NCBI GenBank assembly: GCA_024734495.1 | Contig: JALMQS010000161.1 | Location: 2,272,929 to 2,336,928 of the forward strand | DNA from: Forficula auricularia | Lineage: Eukaryota > Arthropoda > Insecta > Dermaptera > Forficulidae | Length of the DNA stretch: 64,000 bases | Reading direction: 5' to 3' | Shown here: piece by piece, positions 55,066 to 64,000 of the stretch | Position numbering within the stretch: the stretch's first letter is position 1 | How the letters are laid out: each line of letters begins with the position of its first letter | Notes under the pieces: model-generated | Database searches by the model: none | The model's input: only the letters and a program-made list of their open reading frames with translations | Told to the model about the DNA's origin: nothing | Program-made: the position numbers and the translations under genes

Positions 55066-55757
55066 ATAAAACCGACTTCAAAAAATTAAATGCAACAAAT
55101 AAAATACACTAAAAGTATAAAATAATTATTATCTTATTTAGTTACAACTAATTGACGAAATATTAACATGAAATTACTTTTTGAAGTCGGTGCCAAACAT
55201 ATACCTTTTATGAATCGCACTCGACGGATACTAGGACTTAGTACGTTTGGTGGGTACGCTCGCTTATAGGTATAGTTTGTTTGGTGACGATTTCAAAAAA
55301 GTAATTTCATGTTAATATTTCGTCGTTTAGTTGTAACTAAATAAGATAATAATTATTTTATACCTTTAGTGTATTTTATTTCTACCTTTAATTTTTGTTT
55401 ATTTTTTCTTAAAAGTTATTTTTATTTTCTCTTTAGTGATGTTATTAATAGTGATCATATCATCAGAACTTGACCAAATTAATATGGCACCATCCCTAAG
55501 ATACCCCCTTTCAATAAAAAAGAATTATCGAAATCGGTTCATAAATAAAGAAGTTAGGCCTAAACAAACCTAACAAAAAAGGTCTAATACCTAAGAAAAA
55601 AGAAAAAAATGGGACCAATCGGAAGCTAGACTGGACCCAATGCAAAAAAAATGTTCAAAATCGGTTCACAATTGGCGGAGATATGAGGTAACATAGGCAC
55701 AAAAAAAAAATCAGTCGAATAGAGAACTTCCTCCTTTTTTTTAAGTCGGTTAAAAAT
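55066..55757. mobile_element. Element with ends AAAACCGACTTCAAAAA
   Basis: aaaaccgacttcaaaaaa at left and the complement of tttttttaagtcggtt at right, about 690 bp. Inside is a foldback with arms of about 110 bp (gtataaaataattattatct / its complement; attgacgaaatattaaca) around tcgcactcgacggatactag. Such AACCGACTTC ends are frequent in insect genomes. Superfamily not fixed. Confidence 0.55.
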
Positions 55758-55904
55758 AGGTCAAAGGCAATGAAAAAATTCATTAAATAAATAAATCAAT
55801 GATATTTCGTGTTAATTTTAAAAAATAATTGATTGATGCTTATTAATATTAAGAAAATTAATACGTACTAGAAATCGGTTCTCTAGTACTAAATAAAATA
55901 TGCA

Positions 55905-56060
55905 CAATATCTATGATGATTATCTAAAAGTGAGTCCCCTCTTCTAGTGAGGTTAATGAGGATCGATACTTGAAATGACATAGATAAACTTCATACATGT
56001 ATATTTAATATCATATACGTGGACAGTCTCTATTGGTCTTTTTTGTTGTGGTTTCTCCAT
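55905..56060 (-). pseudogene. Promoter-proximal copy related to 61.4 kb, start codon lost
   Basis: Minus strand: tcacttttagataatca and the upstream block with tatacatg(t/a)atgaa match the region around the start of the 61.4-kb gene. Where that gene has ATCAACATGAATATT, this copy has ATCATCATAGATATT, so the ATG is now ATA. The sequence downstream (to 55,870) no longer reads as coding. Likely a duplicated, dead gene 5' end. Confidence 0.45.
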
Positions 56061-56134
56061 TTTCACAATAAATTATTCATAATGAAAATATCAATATTTT
56101 CTTGGGGATTTTTCTGTCAAACGGATCAATAAAA

Positions 56135-56240
56135 CTATTATATATAAAAAGCGAGAGCAGACAATGTCAAGCTTTAGGTCGACTGGAGGCGTCACGGCAA
56201 AGCAGTTCAAACTCTTCAATTAACCTACTAAAATATATGT
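56135..56240 (+). promoter_or_regulatory. Possible promoter and first non-coding exon
   Basis: TATATATAAAAAGCGAGAGC at about 56,143 gives a TATA box; about 95 bases later stands a consensus 5' splice site (atat then GTGAGTATGG at 56,238). Between them is a less AT-rich stretch (ggtcgactggaggcgtcacg). No ATG-led frame. If real, it starts a plus-strand gene whose exons are not recognised. Confidence 0.3.
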
Positions 56241-56569
56241 GAGTATGGAGAGGTTTATATTTTTTTGAGCCATGTGATTTTTGATGACCCTAATCTGATT
56301 AAGCTGAAAAAGATTTGATTTCACTTTTTTATAAAAATACTTCCAGGACTATTGAAACTTCTCTTCCAATACCTTACTGTTTGAGATAATTAAAAATATT
56401 GTATAGCCCTTGCATTGGCTGCTTCTTCATCTTTGTTCACAAGTATTTTCAATCCTCCTTTCAACTTAGCTTTTATGTTATCATGCTAATTTAATGTTAA
56501 GAAATTTACTTATTTTATTTATTTATTTATTTATTTATTTTATTTATTTTTAAAATAATTTTTACTTAA
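56241..56569. other. Spacer with (TTTA)n microsatellite
   Basis: (ttta)n at about 56,508-56,548. No gene. Confidence 0.5.
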
Positions 56570-56571
56570 AT

Positions 56572-57024
56572 TGAAAGTTTCTTTTTGTCGAGAGTAGCAG
56601 AATTTTTATAAATTGAAGGAGACAATAAAAAAGTAGTGTCTTCTGCTGGAAAAATAAATTTTTAATTTATTTATAACGGGACTATACCCGTATGGAAATA
56701 AATAGATTTTCGAAATATGATTTTTATATATTTTTGAAAATATATTAAAAATATAAAATTTTTGTGTTAAATTTATATAAAGTTTATGGTTTCTATATAT
56801 TCTTAAAATATAAACTATTTTTATGTCGCTCTAGTATAAATTTTATATAAATTTAACACAAAAATTTTATATTTTTAATATATTTTCAAAAAATATATAA
56901 AAAACATCTATTTGATCTATTTATTTCCATTCGGGTAGTTCCAGCAGAAGACTCACTTTTTTTATTGTATTCTTCAATTTATAAAAATTCTGCTACTCTC
57001 GGCAAAAAGAAACTTTCATTTTAA
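56572..57024. repeat. Foldback family A copy 7 with repeat B inside the hammerhead
   Basis: Outer ends ttgaaagtttctttttgtcg and ctcggcaaaaagaaactttc are both kept. The interior, after ataacgggactata, switches to repeat B (56,685-56,937: acccgtatggaaataaatag ... ctatttatttccattcgggt) and returns at tagttccagcagaaga. The hammerhead block is replaced. Confidence 0.65.
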
Positions 57025-57884
57025 TTAAAAATAATTATTAAATTTGTTAAATAAATGTTCGATTCAAATTTCGGACAAAAGGATTCCGTTTCAAAAGTAA
57101 TAAAGGACCCTATTAGTTTCGCTACAATTTTTCTTTGTCTGTAAGAGAATTGTAGTTCGTAAACTAAATAAGACACAAACTTGAAATTTACATACAAGTT
57201 ATTTACATTAATTTGACAAAAATGGTATTAAAATTTTAATCAAAAAATTATTTTGTGGAAGGGTCGAAATTATTGTGATCAAAAATAAAAAATAGTTCTG
57301 TACAATGGACCTGTGAGGTATTTTTATAAATATGTCTTTAAGTATAACTCAGCCTAATCTTTAAAAATGTGTTTTACTTAAAAGGGTGGTGTGAAAAGCC
57401 CCAAAATGGCCATTTTTAGGCGATTTTTGTAGATGTCAGATTTCGAGAATCTATAGCCCCTATATAGTTACTATATAGTTTGAAACATTGCGCTACTGGG
57501 GACGAAACCCTCAGATTTGCACTTAGCCCGATTTTTTAGTTTCGTTAGTCAATTAATTAGTCAAGAGATCAAATAATGTATATAGTGATACAATGGACTT
57601 TATAAAGTCTTATCTTTTACTTGTTTTTCTAAAAATTAGCTGACGGAAACTCCAACCCTGGTCTATATTATGTCTTCTATAATTTAAAATATTCCCAAAT
57701 ATTGTCAAAATTGGATTTTTGGGCTTATTTTATTCTAAAATATTCATTTTAAACAAAATAAATTATAAAGAGGATTTTTTTGTATCCATTTTTTTATTTC
57801 ACTTATTTACAAAATACAGAAAATAATTGATAGAAACCTGATAGCTGTGACATCTCTACAGATGTATAGAAAAAATAGTTACAT
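57025..57884. other. No gene seen
   Basis: AT-rich. 57,490-57,520 (actggggacgaaaccctcag) is a scrap of family H/G. Confidence 0.4.
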
Positions 57885-58200
57885 CTAAAATCAAGCGAAT
57901 TCACCCCTCCCTACATCTAGTCGTAGAAAGTTATCGGGGAAACAAACTCCATTCTCCATTAGAAATATTAGAATACCATTTACTTAAAGAAAAGTAAATA
58001 AATATTATATGTAATATTCATTTACTATGAGTTAAGGATTCTCGGTCACTTGTTTCACATTAAATTTTAATTAATTAATTAAATTTTAATGTTATACAAG
58101 TGACCAAGAATCACTTAACTCATAGTAAATGAATATTAAATATAATATTTATTTACTCTTATCTTATTAAAGATGTTTCACCTTGAACCAACACCACAAT
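57885..58200. repeat. Repeat X copy 2 and a perfect-arm palindrome
   Basis: 57,895-57,945 repeats 6,408-6,470. From 58,010 to 58,140, arms (attcatttactatgagttaa; taaggattctcggtcacttg) face their complement around an AATT-rich loop. The right flank taaagatgtttcaccttgaa and ccaacacc ties it to family C. Confidence 0.6.
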
Positions 58201-58811
58201 CTCTACTAATTACCATTTACTTTCTTGGGCTTCTGATTTTGGAAATATTTTAGTTATAAAAACATTATTTTCATAATGATGTTAAGATTTTATCGAGTGT
58301 GTTTGTGTGTATGATACCAATTTTTGTAATAATAGTTAATAATATATAATAATATAAAATATTGCATTTAGAGGTTTTGATTGAAAAAGTAAGTTAAAAA
58401 GTCGATAATTAAAATTTATTTATTAATTTTTAAGATTATAATTCATTTCAGAACATTTTTAGTTGATTCAAAATTTCTCATTTGATAAAAAAAAGAATAT
58501 TTTCATGATTAAAGAATCAGTGGCCAGGGAGAGATTTATCTTATATCCTTCGGTAGGCTGAAAAATTTTGCCGCATACCTATTAGTCAAATATAAACTAG
58601 AAACTTACATTTTAGCCCTTTTATCATTTAATTTGATGGCCTTCGTAGCTTGACATTTCAAATTCATCTTTTCGCACGTATTCCACGGATGTGACGTCAT
58701 TTGAGCGTACCTTGTAGAGAATTTAGGTACATTTCGATCGAATTATCAAAATACAAGGAATATTCCACCTCTTCAAAACAATTAAATAACTTTAAATAAA
58801 ATGAACCAAAG
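58201..58811. other. No gene seen
   Basis: AT-rich; 58,525-58,560 recalls the start of family H (gagagatttatcttata). Confidence 0.4.
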
Positions 58812-59024
58812 CTTCCATTGAATTAGGAACAGGGGATTAGGAATAATTATCGGAAAAGAGGTTTTTTATTTAATTAGTTTTTTCCTCTTATTAAAAACAA
58901 GGACTAAACAGATGATTAAGGACAGTCGATGGTGGAGAAGTAATCTCCGAAGTCGAAGCTCAAATACTATGTATACATTAATTCATGTAAAATAATTGGT
59001 TCAATAAATTTCTTCCATTGAATT
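58812..59024 (+). mobile_element. Family E copy with 13-bp target duplication
   Basis: cttccattgaatt stands on both sides (58,812-58,824 and about 59,011-59,023). The insert is the family E unit plus a short aataaattt tail. This shows the unit is mobile; a variable-length target duplication with an A/T-rich tail suggests LINE-driven retroposition. Confidence 0.65.
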
Positions 59025-60015
59025 GATATATTTTTTGGTTAACATTTCTCTGTAATTACTTACTAATTCCACCCCTAACAAATTTATATCCTCTTGGACA
59101 TAGCTTTCGCGGACTCTTATCAATAATTCTCTGAAATCTCCTACTGTCAGTGGCATGAAAAAGCTTATAATTATCTCCAATTAAAAAGTAAACATCTCAA
59201 AAAAGGTCTTGATAATCTTTGTGAAATTCACGTATATTTTATGAAACAATTGGCTTAGTTATAGGTTTCTATATTTTTTTAAATCCTAAGTAACAAATTC
59301 TACTAACCTATCTTTTGAGCAGATTAATACTGAAATCGAAATATCTTAAAATTGTGATAAAACCATATACTTAATTTTCGCTATCTTACGATTCTATTGT
59401 TTTTGCTAAAGTATAAAATGCTTACTTGCTCTTGTGATATACCTAAGCGGAATAAAAAATACAGAAAATTTTCCATTCTATTTTTTATTGAGAAAACAAA
59501 AAATGAAATAAAGTAATTTTACAAAGAATTATAATATACATCACAATACAATCAATACTACAGAAAATCAATTCTAGAAATAATTACATACTTTACAAAT
59601 TAATATTATAAAAAAGAATTAGTCAAAAGAGTGACCACTCTATAAGATAAAACAGCAATTGTCAATAGTTCTTGATAAAATACATTTTTGTTTATTTTTT
59701 TTGTGTGTGTTTAGGTAGGGTAGTTTATTAATATTAAAAAGTAAAAAAAAACTTTTTTAAAATCTTTGGTAAATGTAAATATCTGTGACAATCTTCTTTT
59801 TTCATAAAATATATAAACAAGATAAATTTAGAAATGTTAAGTTCAGTTATACTTTTTAAAAGAATACATTATTATTAACTATAATTAAAAAATGTACAAT
59901 AGAATTGATTAATTAAGTCTATTAATTTAAAAATTGTATTTATTCTTTTTCAGATTCTTTTTCAGACGTACACCAAACTCGCCGTGAAATAGAGACAAAG
60001 ACAAATATATAGATT
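59025..60015. other. No gene identified
   Basis: AT-rich. Could hold the 3' part of the minus-strand gene that starts at 61.4 kb, but no exon was recognised. Confidence 0.35.
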
Positions 60016-60262
60016 GTTTCTACAGTAGTCGTAAATGGCTTGAAACTAGCTGCCACTGGTTTCAATCCATTTGCGACTGCTGTTTGAAAATTAGTCTTTT
60101 AAAATATCTCGTCTAAAATAGGTTTATTTTTCTATAGCAGTCCTAAATGGTCTGAAACGAGCTGCCACTGGTTTCAATCCACATGCGACTGCTTTAGGAA
60201 TAAACCTATTTTGTACGAGATATTTTAAAGACTAATTTTAAAATAACCATCTCAAAAGTACT
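60016..60262. repeat. Hairpin duplicated inside a larger foldback
   Basis: A hairpin unit of about 60 bp (cagtagtcgtaaatgg, cttgaaac / gtttcaatccatttgcgact) occurs at 60,021-60,083 and again at 60,137-60,201. The second unit is enclosed by a larger inverted repeat (attagtcttttaaaatatct ... agatattttaaagactaat). Two foldback levels are nested. Confidence 0.65.
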
Positions 60263-60303
60263 ATCTTTGTCTCAAATGAGGAAGCCAATATTTTGTCATC
60301 CAA

Positions 60304-60567
60304 TCAAGAAAAATACAATGGTTGAGTCCAACAATATAATATATATGTTTTGGAAGAATAATACATAATAAATAAATCTTTTACAGTGTCCATAGTGAAG
60401 ACGAGTGGCCCTTTCTTTTCTTTTGGCAACATTTCTTCCACTGGTTCATGTGTCCAGCCATTGGGCGATTCCACTCTCGTATAATTTACCGAACAATTGA
60501 TGCATATGTTTTTCGAAAGAAAATTCTTCATAACAAAAAGGATAATATTTGACTTATTTTTCGACAC
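60304..60567 (-). CDS. Possible exon, unassigned
   Basis: Minus-strand frame of 87 codons. Its middle, NGWTHEPVEEMLPKEKKG then PLVFTMDTVKDL, has a balanced amino-acid mix unlike nearby chance frames. A plausible 3' splice site precedes it (ttttgttatgaag on the minus strand, weak) and a possible donor (ACT then GTAAAA) lies after MDT. It lies 0.8 kb downstream of the promoter and signal-peptide frame at 61.4 kb, same strand, so it could be a later exon of that gene. Family not recognised. Confidence 0.3.
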   Translation of the reverse strand: MSKNKSNIILFVMKNFLSKNICINCSVNYTRVESPNGWTHEPVEEMLPKEKKGPLVFTMDTVKDLFIMYYSSKTYILYCWTQPLYFS

Positions 60568-60779
60568 AATGTAATTTTTTTGAAAATGTTGGGATTGGAT
60601 TAATCATTAAATGTGCAGATTCACAAGGTGTTTTCAGTGCTGAGGGTTGTTGACTTGTTAAATGCTTATTTAAAGTAACAGTGAATTCTCTCAAAGTGAT
60701 TTAGTTATTAATAAGAGAAAATTACAATTTAATTTTGGACACACAATAAGCTGGCTTTTTAATTAATAGTCTGTATACC

Positions 60780-60960
60780 TTAGACAAAGTTTGAAACAAA
60801 GAACTCTGTAGTTGTTGAAGCCAGTCCGGAGATAACCAAACGACTGTTAGCCACATCCACACTTTCCAGTGGGTAACCCTATGGTAGCATTCCATCTTAG
60901 ATTTTCCATTTTGAACCACAACACAGTAATGTTAAATTGCAGGAGGTGGAATCAGCAACC
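60780..60960 (-). other. Coding-like but stop-broken stretch
   Basis: In one minus-strand frame, VADSTSCNLTLLCCGSKW (about 60,905-60,958) and GYPLESVDVANSRLVISGL (about 60,820-60,876) are read with two stops between. Another frame is open for 65 codons but is Trp-rich. It may be a worn exon of the 61.4-kb gene. Not identified. Confidence 0.25.
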
Positions 60961-61244
60961 TTAAATATATTTTCAACAAGCATCGTAGAGAAGTTAGTTG
61001 TAGTTCATTTGTTGTGGTTTTACTAACCATATTCCATTTTTTAAACCAGATGATCTTGAGAGTTTCTAATAAGCATCCCACATTCTGACTAAAGCTAATT
61101 CTTTTGTAAACGATTGAAAGAAATCTAATTGCACTTCTATTGGACTATGTATTACAATGTGCTTCTTTAATAATGTTCAATTGTCACAAAACACTTTTAA
61201 CACATTTATAAAATATGGATAAGAAATCACTTTTGAAATGTCTA

Positions 61245-61385
61245 TCAAGTATGTTCTTGATCCAAATAAAAATGAAGTTTTGATATATTAAGGACTAAAT
61301 AAAATCTCTTTTCACTTGTCACAAATCGTGCTTCAAGTGCATTGATAATAGTGATGATGAATAACAATACATAGAAAATATTCAT
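61245..61385 (-). CDS. First exon of a small secreted protein gene (partial)
   Basis: ATG at 61,385 on the minus strand begins MNIFYVLLFIITIINALEA, a standard signal peptide, then RFVTSEKRF. The frame is open for 46 codons; a possible donor CAA then GTGAAA lies after about 25 codons, so the real exon may end near 61,311. Upstream elements are in place (see next). The same promoter and start region, without ATG, is at 55.9 kb. The mature product is unknown; downstream exons at 60.9 and 60.4 kb are only candidates. Confidence 0.45.
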   Translation of the reverse strand: MNIFYVLLFIITIINALEARFVTSEKRFYLVLNISKLHFYLDQEHT

Positions 61386-61429
61386 GTTGATTATCTAAAA
61401 GTGAATGCACTTCACTAGTGTTGAAAACG

Positions 61430-61462
61430 AAGTGAGTCTAGAGGTGATCGTCTCTTTTTATA
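61430..61462 (-). promoter_or_regulatory. TATA box and initiator for the 61.4-kb gene
   Basis: Minus strand: TATAAAAAG at 61,454-61,462 and TCACTT (arthropod initiator) at 61,430-61,435, about 27 bases apart, with the ATG about 46 bases further on. The arrangement is complete and typical. Confidence 0.5.
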
Positions 61463-61694
61463 TTAAGACATACATTCATGTATATGTAATATCCAATGGT
61501 TGAATTCCCATGATCTCTAATGGACTTTCTTGTTGTGCTTCTCTTTTGAATTAAGAATCATTTTTACCTAAAAAAAGTGTTTAATGAATATATATATGAA
61601 ATTTGAAATTATAAAATATATTTTACATATATTGTTTTATTTTTTTAAACACCATCCAATTCCTAAAAACCTCCTAAGTGTACAAACTTCTATA
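61463..61694. other. Upstream region of the 61.4-kb gene
   Basis: 61,463-61,560 is shared with 55,985-56,070 (tgtatatgtaatat, ttgttgtgcttctcttt), so the duplication included about 100 bp of upstream DNA. Confidence 0.4.
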
Positions 61695-61862
61695 ATAATA
61701 AAAAATTGGGTAAAATTGCGAGGTGGGTTTCACATAAATTGAAATAAAATAAAAGTGAATTTAGATTTCTATATATTTCGGGTTGTCAGGCCATCGTCGT
61801 AAACTCACTTTTGTTTTATTTCATTTTATGTAAAACCCATCTCTCAATTTTATCCAATTTTT
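61695..61862. repeat. Family C-like foldback, copy at 61.7 kb
   Basis: Arms gcgaggtgggtttcacataa / tatgtaaaacccatctc and aaaataaaagtgaatttaga / its worn complement. The minus-strand core acgacgatggcctgacaacc then cgaaatatatag is a hammerhead relic with CTGATGA lost. Confidence 0.5.
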
Positions 61863-62450
61863 ACTTTACCATACAGGGTATGGTCAAGTATTGTAATCGT
61901 GAATGAAAAAAGTGTTTTTTTGCTTATTTTTTTCGAAATATCTCAAAAACGGCTGGAAACTATTTTGATTAAAAAAAATTGGGCGAAACCATGGCATTTC
62001 GGTCTACAAAAAAGCTCTAATAAGTGAAGATCGAAAAAATTATATTTTTCGAGATAATAACTGTTCTGTCAAAATGTCTGTTAGTCTGTTAGTCTGTGCA
62101 TTACCAACTTTTGTAGACGGGCTAGCTCAAAAACTAATTTCAACATCAAAACCAAATTTCATATGTAGTTTTTGGTGCATTGGGATTAAGAGCTGATTAG
62201 ATTTTGGTGCATATCGTCCAAAAAATTTTGGGGAGGAGGGGACTAAAAGTTTAAAATTTTTCAAACTAAAAAAAGAAAAATGAAATATACTATAAAATGA
62301 ATCTATAATAACGAAAATATTTTTTTTCTAGGGTCAAAATTAGGGGGGGGGGCTCAAAAAATAACAATCTAGTCCATTTGAGCAAACTCAACCATATTTT
62401 GTATACATAATCAGTGGGCCCCCAGAACACCTAAAAATGCAAAAACACTA
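61863..62450 (+). mobile_element. MITE family F, copy 5 (truncated right)
   Basis: ACTTTACCATACA at 61,863 directly abuts the foldback. It follows copy 3 closely and ends after one monomer (cacctaaaaatgcaaaaaca) without a right TIR. Confidence 0.6.
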
Positions 62451-62815
62451 TCCATGAAACTAATTGATTTAATATGATTCAAGAAAAGTAAGATTTCAAT
62501 GAATCAATTTTATTTTCTTATTTTTTGAATCGGATATTTCTCTCATTTCTTGAGTGTTCCAGATGCATTTATGAATACTTGCTTGCAATTTAGATGTATT
62601 CTCGATATTTTCTGAAGGATATCATTCATTCTTAAGGTAATTTTACTTTTCGAAATTGATAGGCTTTCTTGAAATTAGTCAAATTAACTATTATTCTAAA
62701 ATTCACTGAGCTTATAGATCTCTTGTATTTAATGTTGTTAGAGTTCGTGGTGTGATGAAACTGTGCCATAGATGAAGGAGGAGATAACAGCCAAAGTTTG
62801 ATTCGCTGGGTTTAA
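62451..62815. other. No gene seen
   Basis: AT-rich spacer. Confidence 0.4.
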
Positions 62816-62817
62816 TA

Positions 62818-62885
62818 AAACACGCTGAATAAACGTTTCGGCCTGAATTTATTTGACCTTCTTCAGTTAATTGGGAGTTACTCTT
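62818..62885 (-). ncRNA. Hammerhead-like motif, Penelope type
   Basis: Minus strand: CTGAAGA at 62,860-62,866, a stem II with GGTC/GGCC ends (one G-U) and a long loop, GAAA at 62,836-62,839, then the palindrome ACGT and T. The same layout as at 3.53 kb. Stem I pairing is short. The rest of the element is not recognised. Confidence 0.4.
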
Positions 62886-63004
62886 TGTATTTAATATTGA
62901 TTATATTTTTTTATCATTTAAAAAAATTAGTGCTATAAGTTTGTTTTTAATACTCTCTACTTTGTTAGGCTAATGGGTCTAATAAGTCTTGTTCTGCGAA
63001 TAAA

Positions 63005-63165
63005 TTATCTATTAAAGGCAAAGACCTCTTATTAAAAAACACCGACTAAAAAGTATATCACAAGCTCCAGAAGATCAAGTACAGTCAATAGTGGGGAAGT
63101 AATTTCTGAAGTCGAAGCCTCAAATTAAATGTATATTTTATTTTATATAATGCAATTGGATCAAA
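63005..63165 (+). repeat. Family E, divergent copy
   Basis: aaagacctcttattaaaaaa, then agatcaagtacagtcaatag, tggggaagtaatttctgaag and tcgaagcctcaaat follow family E with many changes. Likely the oldest copy. Confidence 0.55.
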
Positions 63166-64000
63166 AAATAATTATTTATTTATTTAAAATAAAAAAATAC
63201 CTATCTAACTATCTAGCTCGACGTATACCGGACAGTAGGGTGTAGGATTACTGAAGATTGTAAGATTATTGTATTTCGATTAAAAAAATAGAGAGCTATG
63301 TTAACCTTTTTCTTTTCCAACAATGATTTCTATTACGTCACTTTCGTTGTGATAACGAAGCTATTTAAAGGGGGACACCAAACTAATAGGTACAACTCGT
63401 TCATCTAGTAAATTGCAGAATCTATTTGGATAGAGGGACTCGACAGAAATCAAAAAAAAGTTTTATTACATACACCCAACTATATAAATATTGTAATATT
63501 GTAATTTGGACAAATGGATTCATTTCCTAGGTCATTAATAAAAAAAATTTCACGACTGGGTGTAGAAGTTAGTTTCTATAACATCAAAATAGGGTTAGAA
63601 ATGTCACATTATTTCCTACGGGAGCTAATATACTAGTACATTATTTCCCTTTGGAAATAATTAATATGTTAATACAAATGAAATAAATGCAATTTGTTGT
63701 TATAGCAACAAAAAAACAAGAAATACGTAGACAACTATATACTTAATTTAAATTGATTGTGAAAAATAAATGTATTTTATTTCAATATTCGTTTTAAATA
63801 TGATGTCTTGAAAAAATAGTATATACACATCAGGAGAGAATGGTATTTATCCCTCGGTACTTTGTAGCCCTCTGGCTACAAATTGCACCTTGAGAAAAAT
63901 AATGAATTTTTCTCCATTGATGTATAATATACATTATTTTTATTATTATTATTATTATTGGCCTCGGTAACTAAATGTCCATTTACCCAGTCACACCAAA
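63166..64000. other. No gene seen
   Basis: AT-rich. (TTA)n at about 63,934-63,958. No terminal repeat or exon recognised. Confidence 0.4.

Overview
The window is about 64 kb of very AT-rich, intron-scale-ORF-poor eukaryotic DNA. Several signs point to an arthropod, most likely an insect: an errantivirus-type (env-bearing Ty3/mdg4) LTR element, a jockey/I-like LINE, hAT and Tigger-type MITEs, TATA plus TCAGT-type initiators, and tRNA-headed SINEs. No intact protein-coding gene, tRNA, rRNA or CRISPR array is visible. Almost every open frame is short and lies in a repeat or reads low-complexity DNA. The window is best read as a nested graveyard of mobile elements, with at most two or three host gene fragments.

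Layout: 1-8.5 kb holds foldback repeats (1.06-1.79, 2.15-2.51, 4.86-5.88, 6.71-6.89 kb) and a Tigger relic carrying a hammerhead-like insert (3.4-3.67 kb). A possible membrane-protein exon lies at 8.50-8.82 kb. From 9 to 17.7 kb there are a 5'-truncated LINE (9.64-10.29), a near-perfect palindrome (10.55), a hAT MITE with a nested foldback (11.55-12.55), a SINE with an 11-bp target duplication (13.40-13.68) and a 0.7-kb inverted repeat carrying a hammerhead motif (15.17-15.88). From 17.755 to 27.251 kb lies one decayed errantivirus-like provirus: 5' LTR, PBS, gag, protease, RT, RNase H, integrase, an unexpected macrodomain of the TARG1/OARD1 type, an F-like env, a polypurine tract and a truncated 3' LTR. 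It sits inside a Helitron-like element whose 5' end is at 27.741 kb.

From 28 to 47 kb the window continues with more MITE, Helitron, LINE, hAT and hammerhead-bearing copies, including a hAT nested within a hAT at 44.48-45.36 kb with both 8-bp target duplications visible. From 49.9 to 55.8 kb there are a triple tandem of a SINE-sized repeat, the best complete Helitron (51.07-52.44, with a strongly G-rich strand) and more foldbacks. From 55.9 to 61.5 kb there are two related promoter regions; the one at 61.4 kb (minus strand) has TATA, initiator, ATG and a signal-peptide-like start.

Two themes stand out. First, the provirus appears to have carried a cellular-type ADP-ribosyl hydrolase macrodomain between integrase and env. 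Second, several unrelated-looking foldback families share a hammerhead-ribozyme layout (CTGANGA, short stem II, GAAA, tiny palindromic stem III), most often once per arm. That suggests Penelope-like or retrozyme ancestry. A third thread is a monomer of about 110 bp shared by the Helitron, a MITE family and a foldback family.
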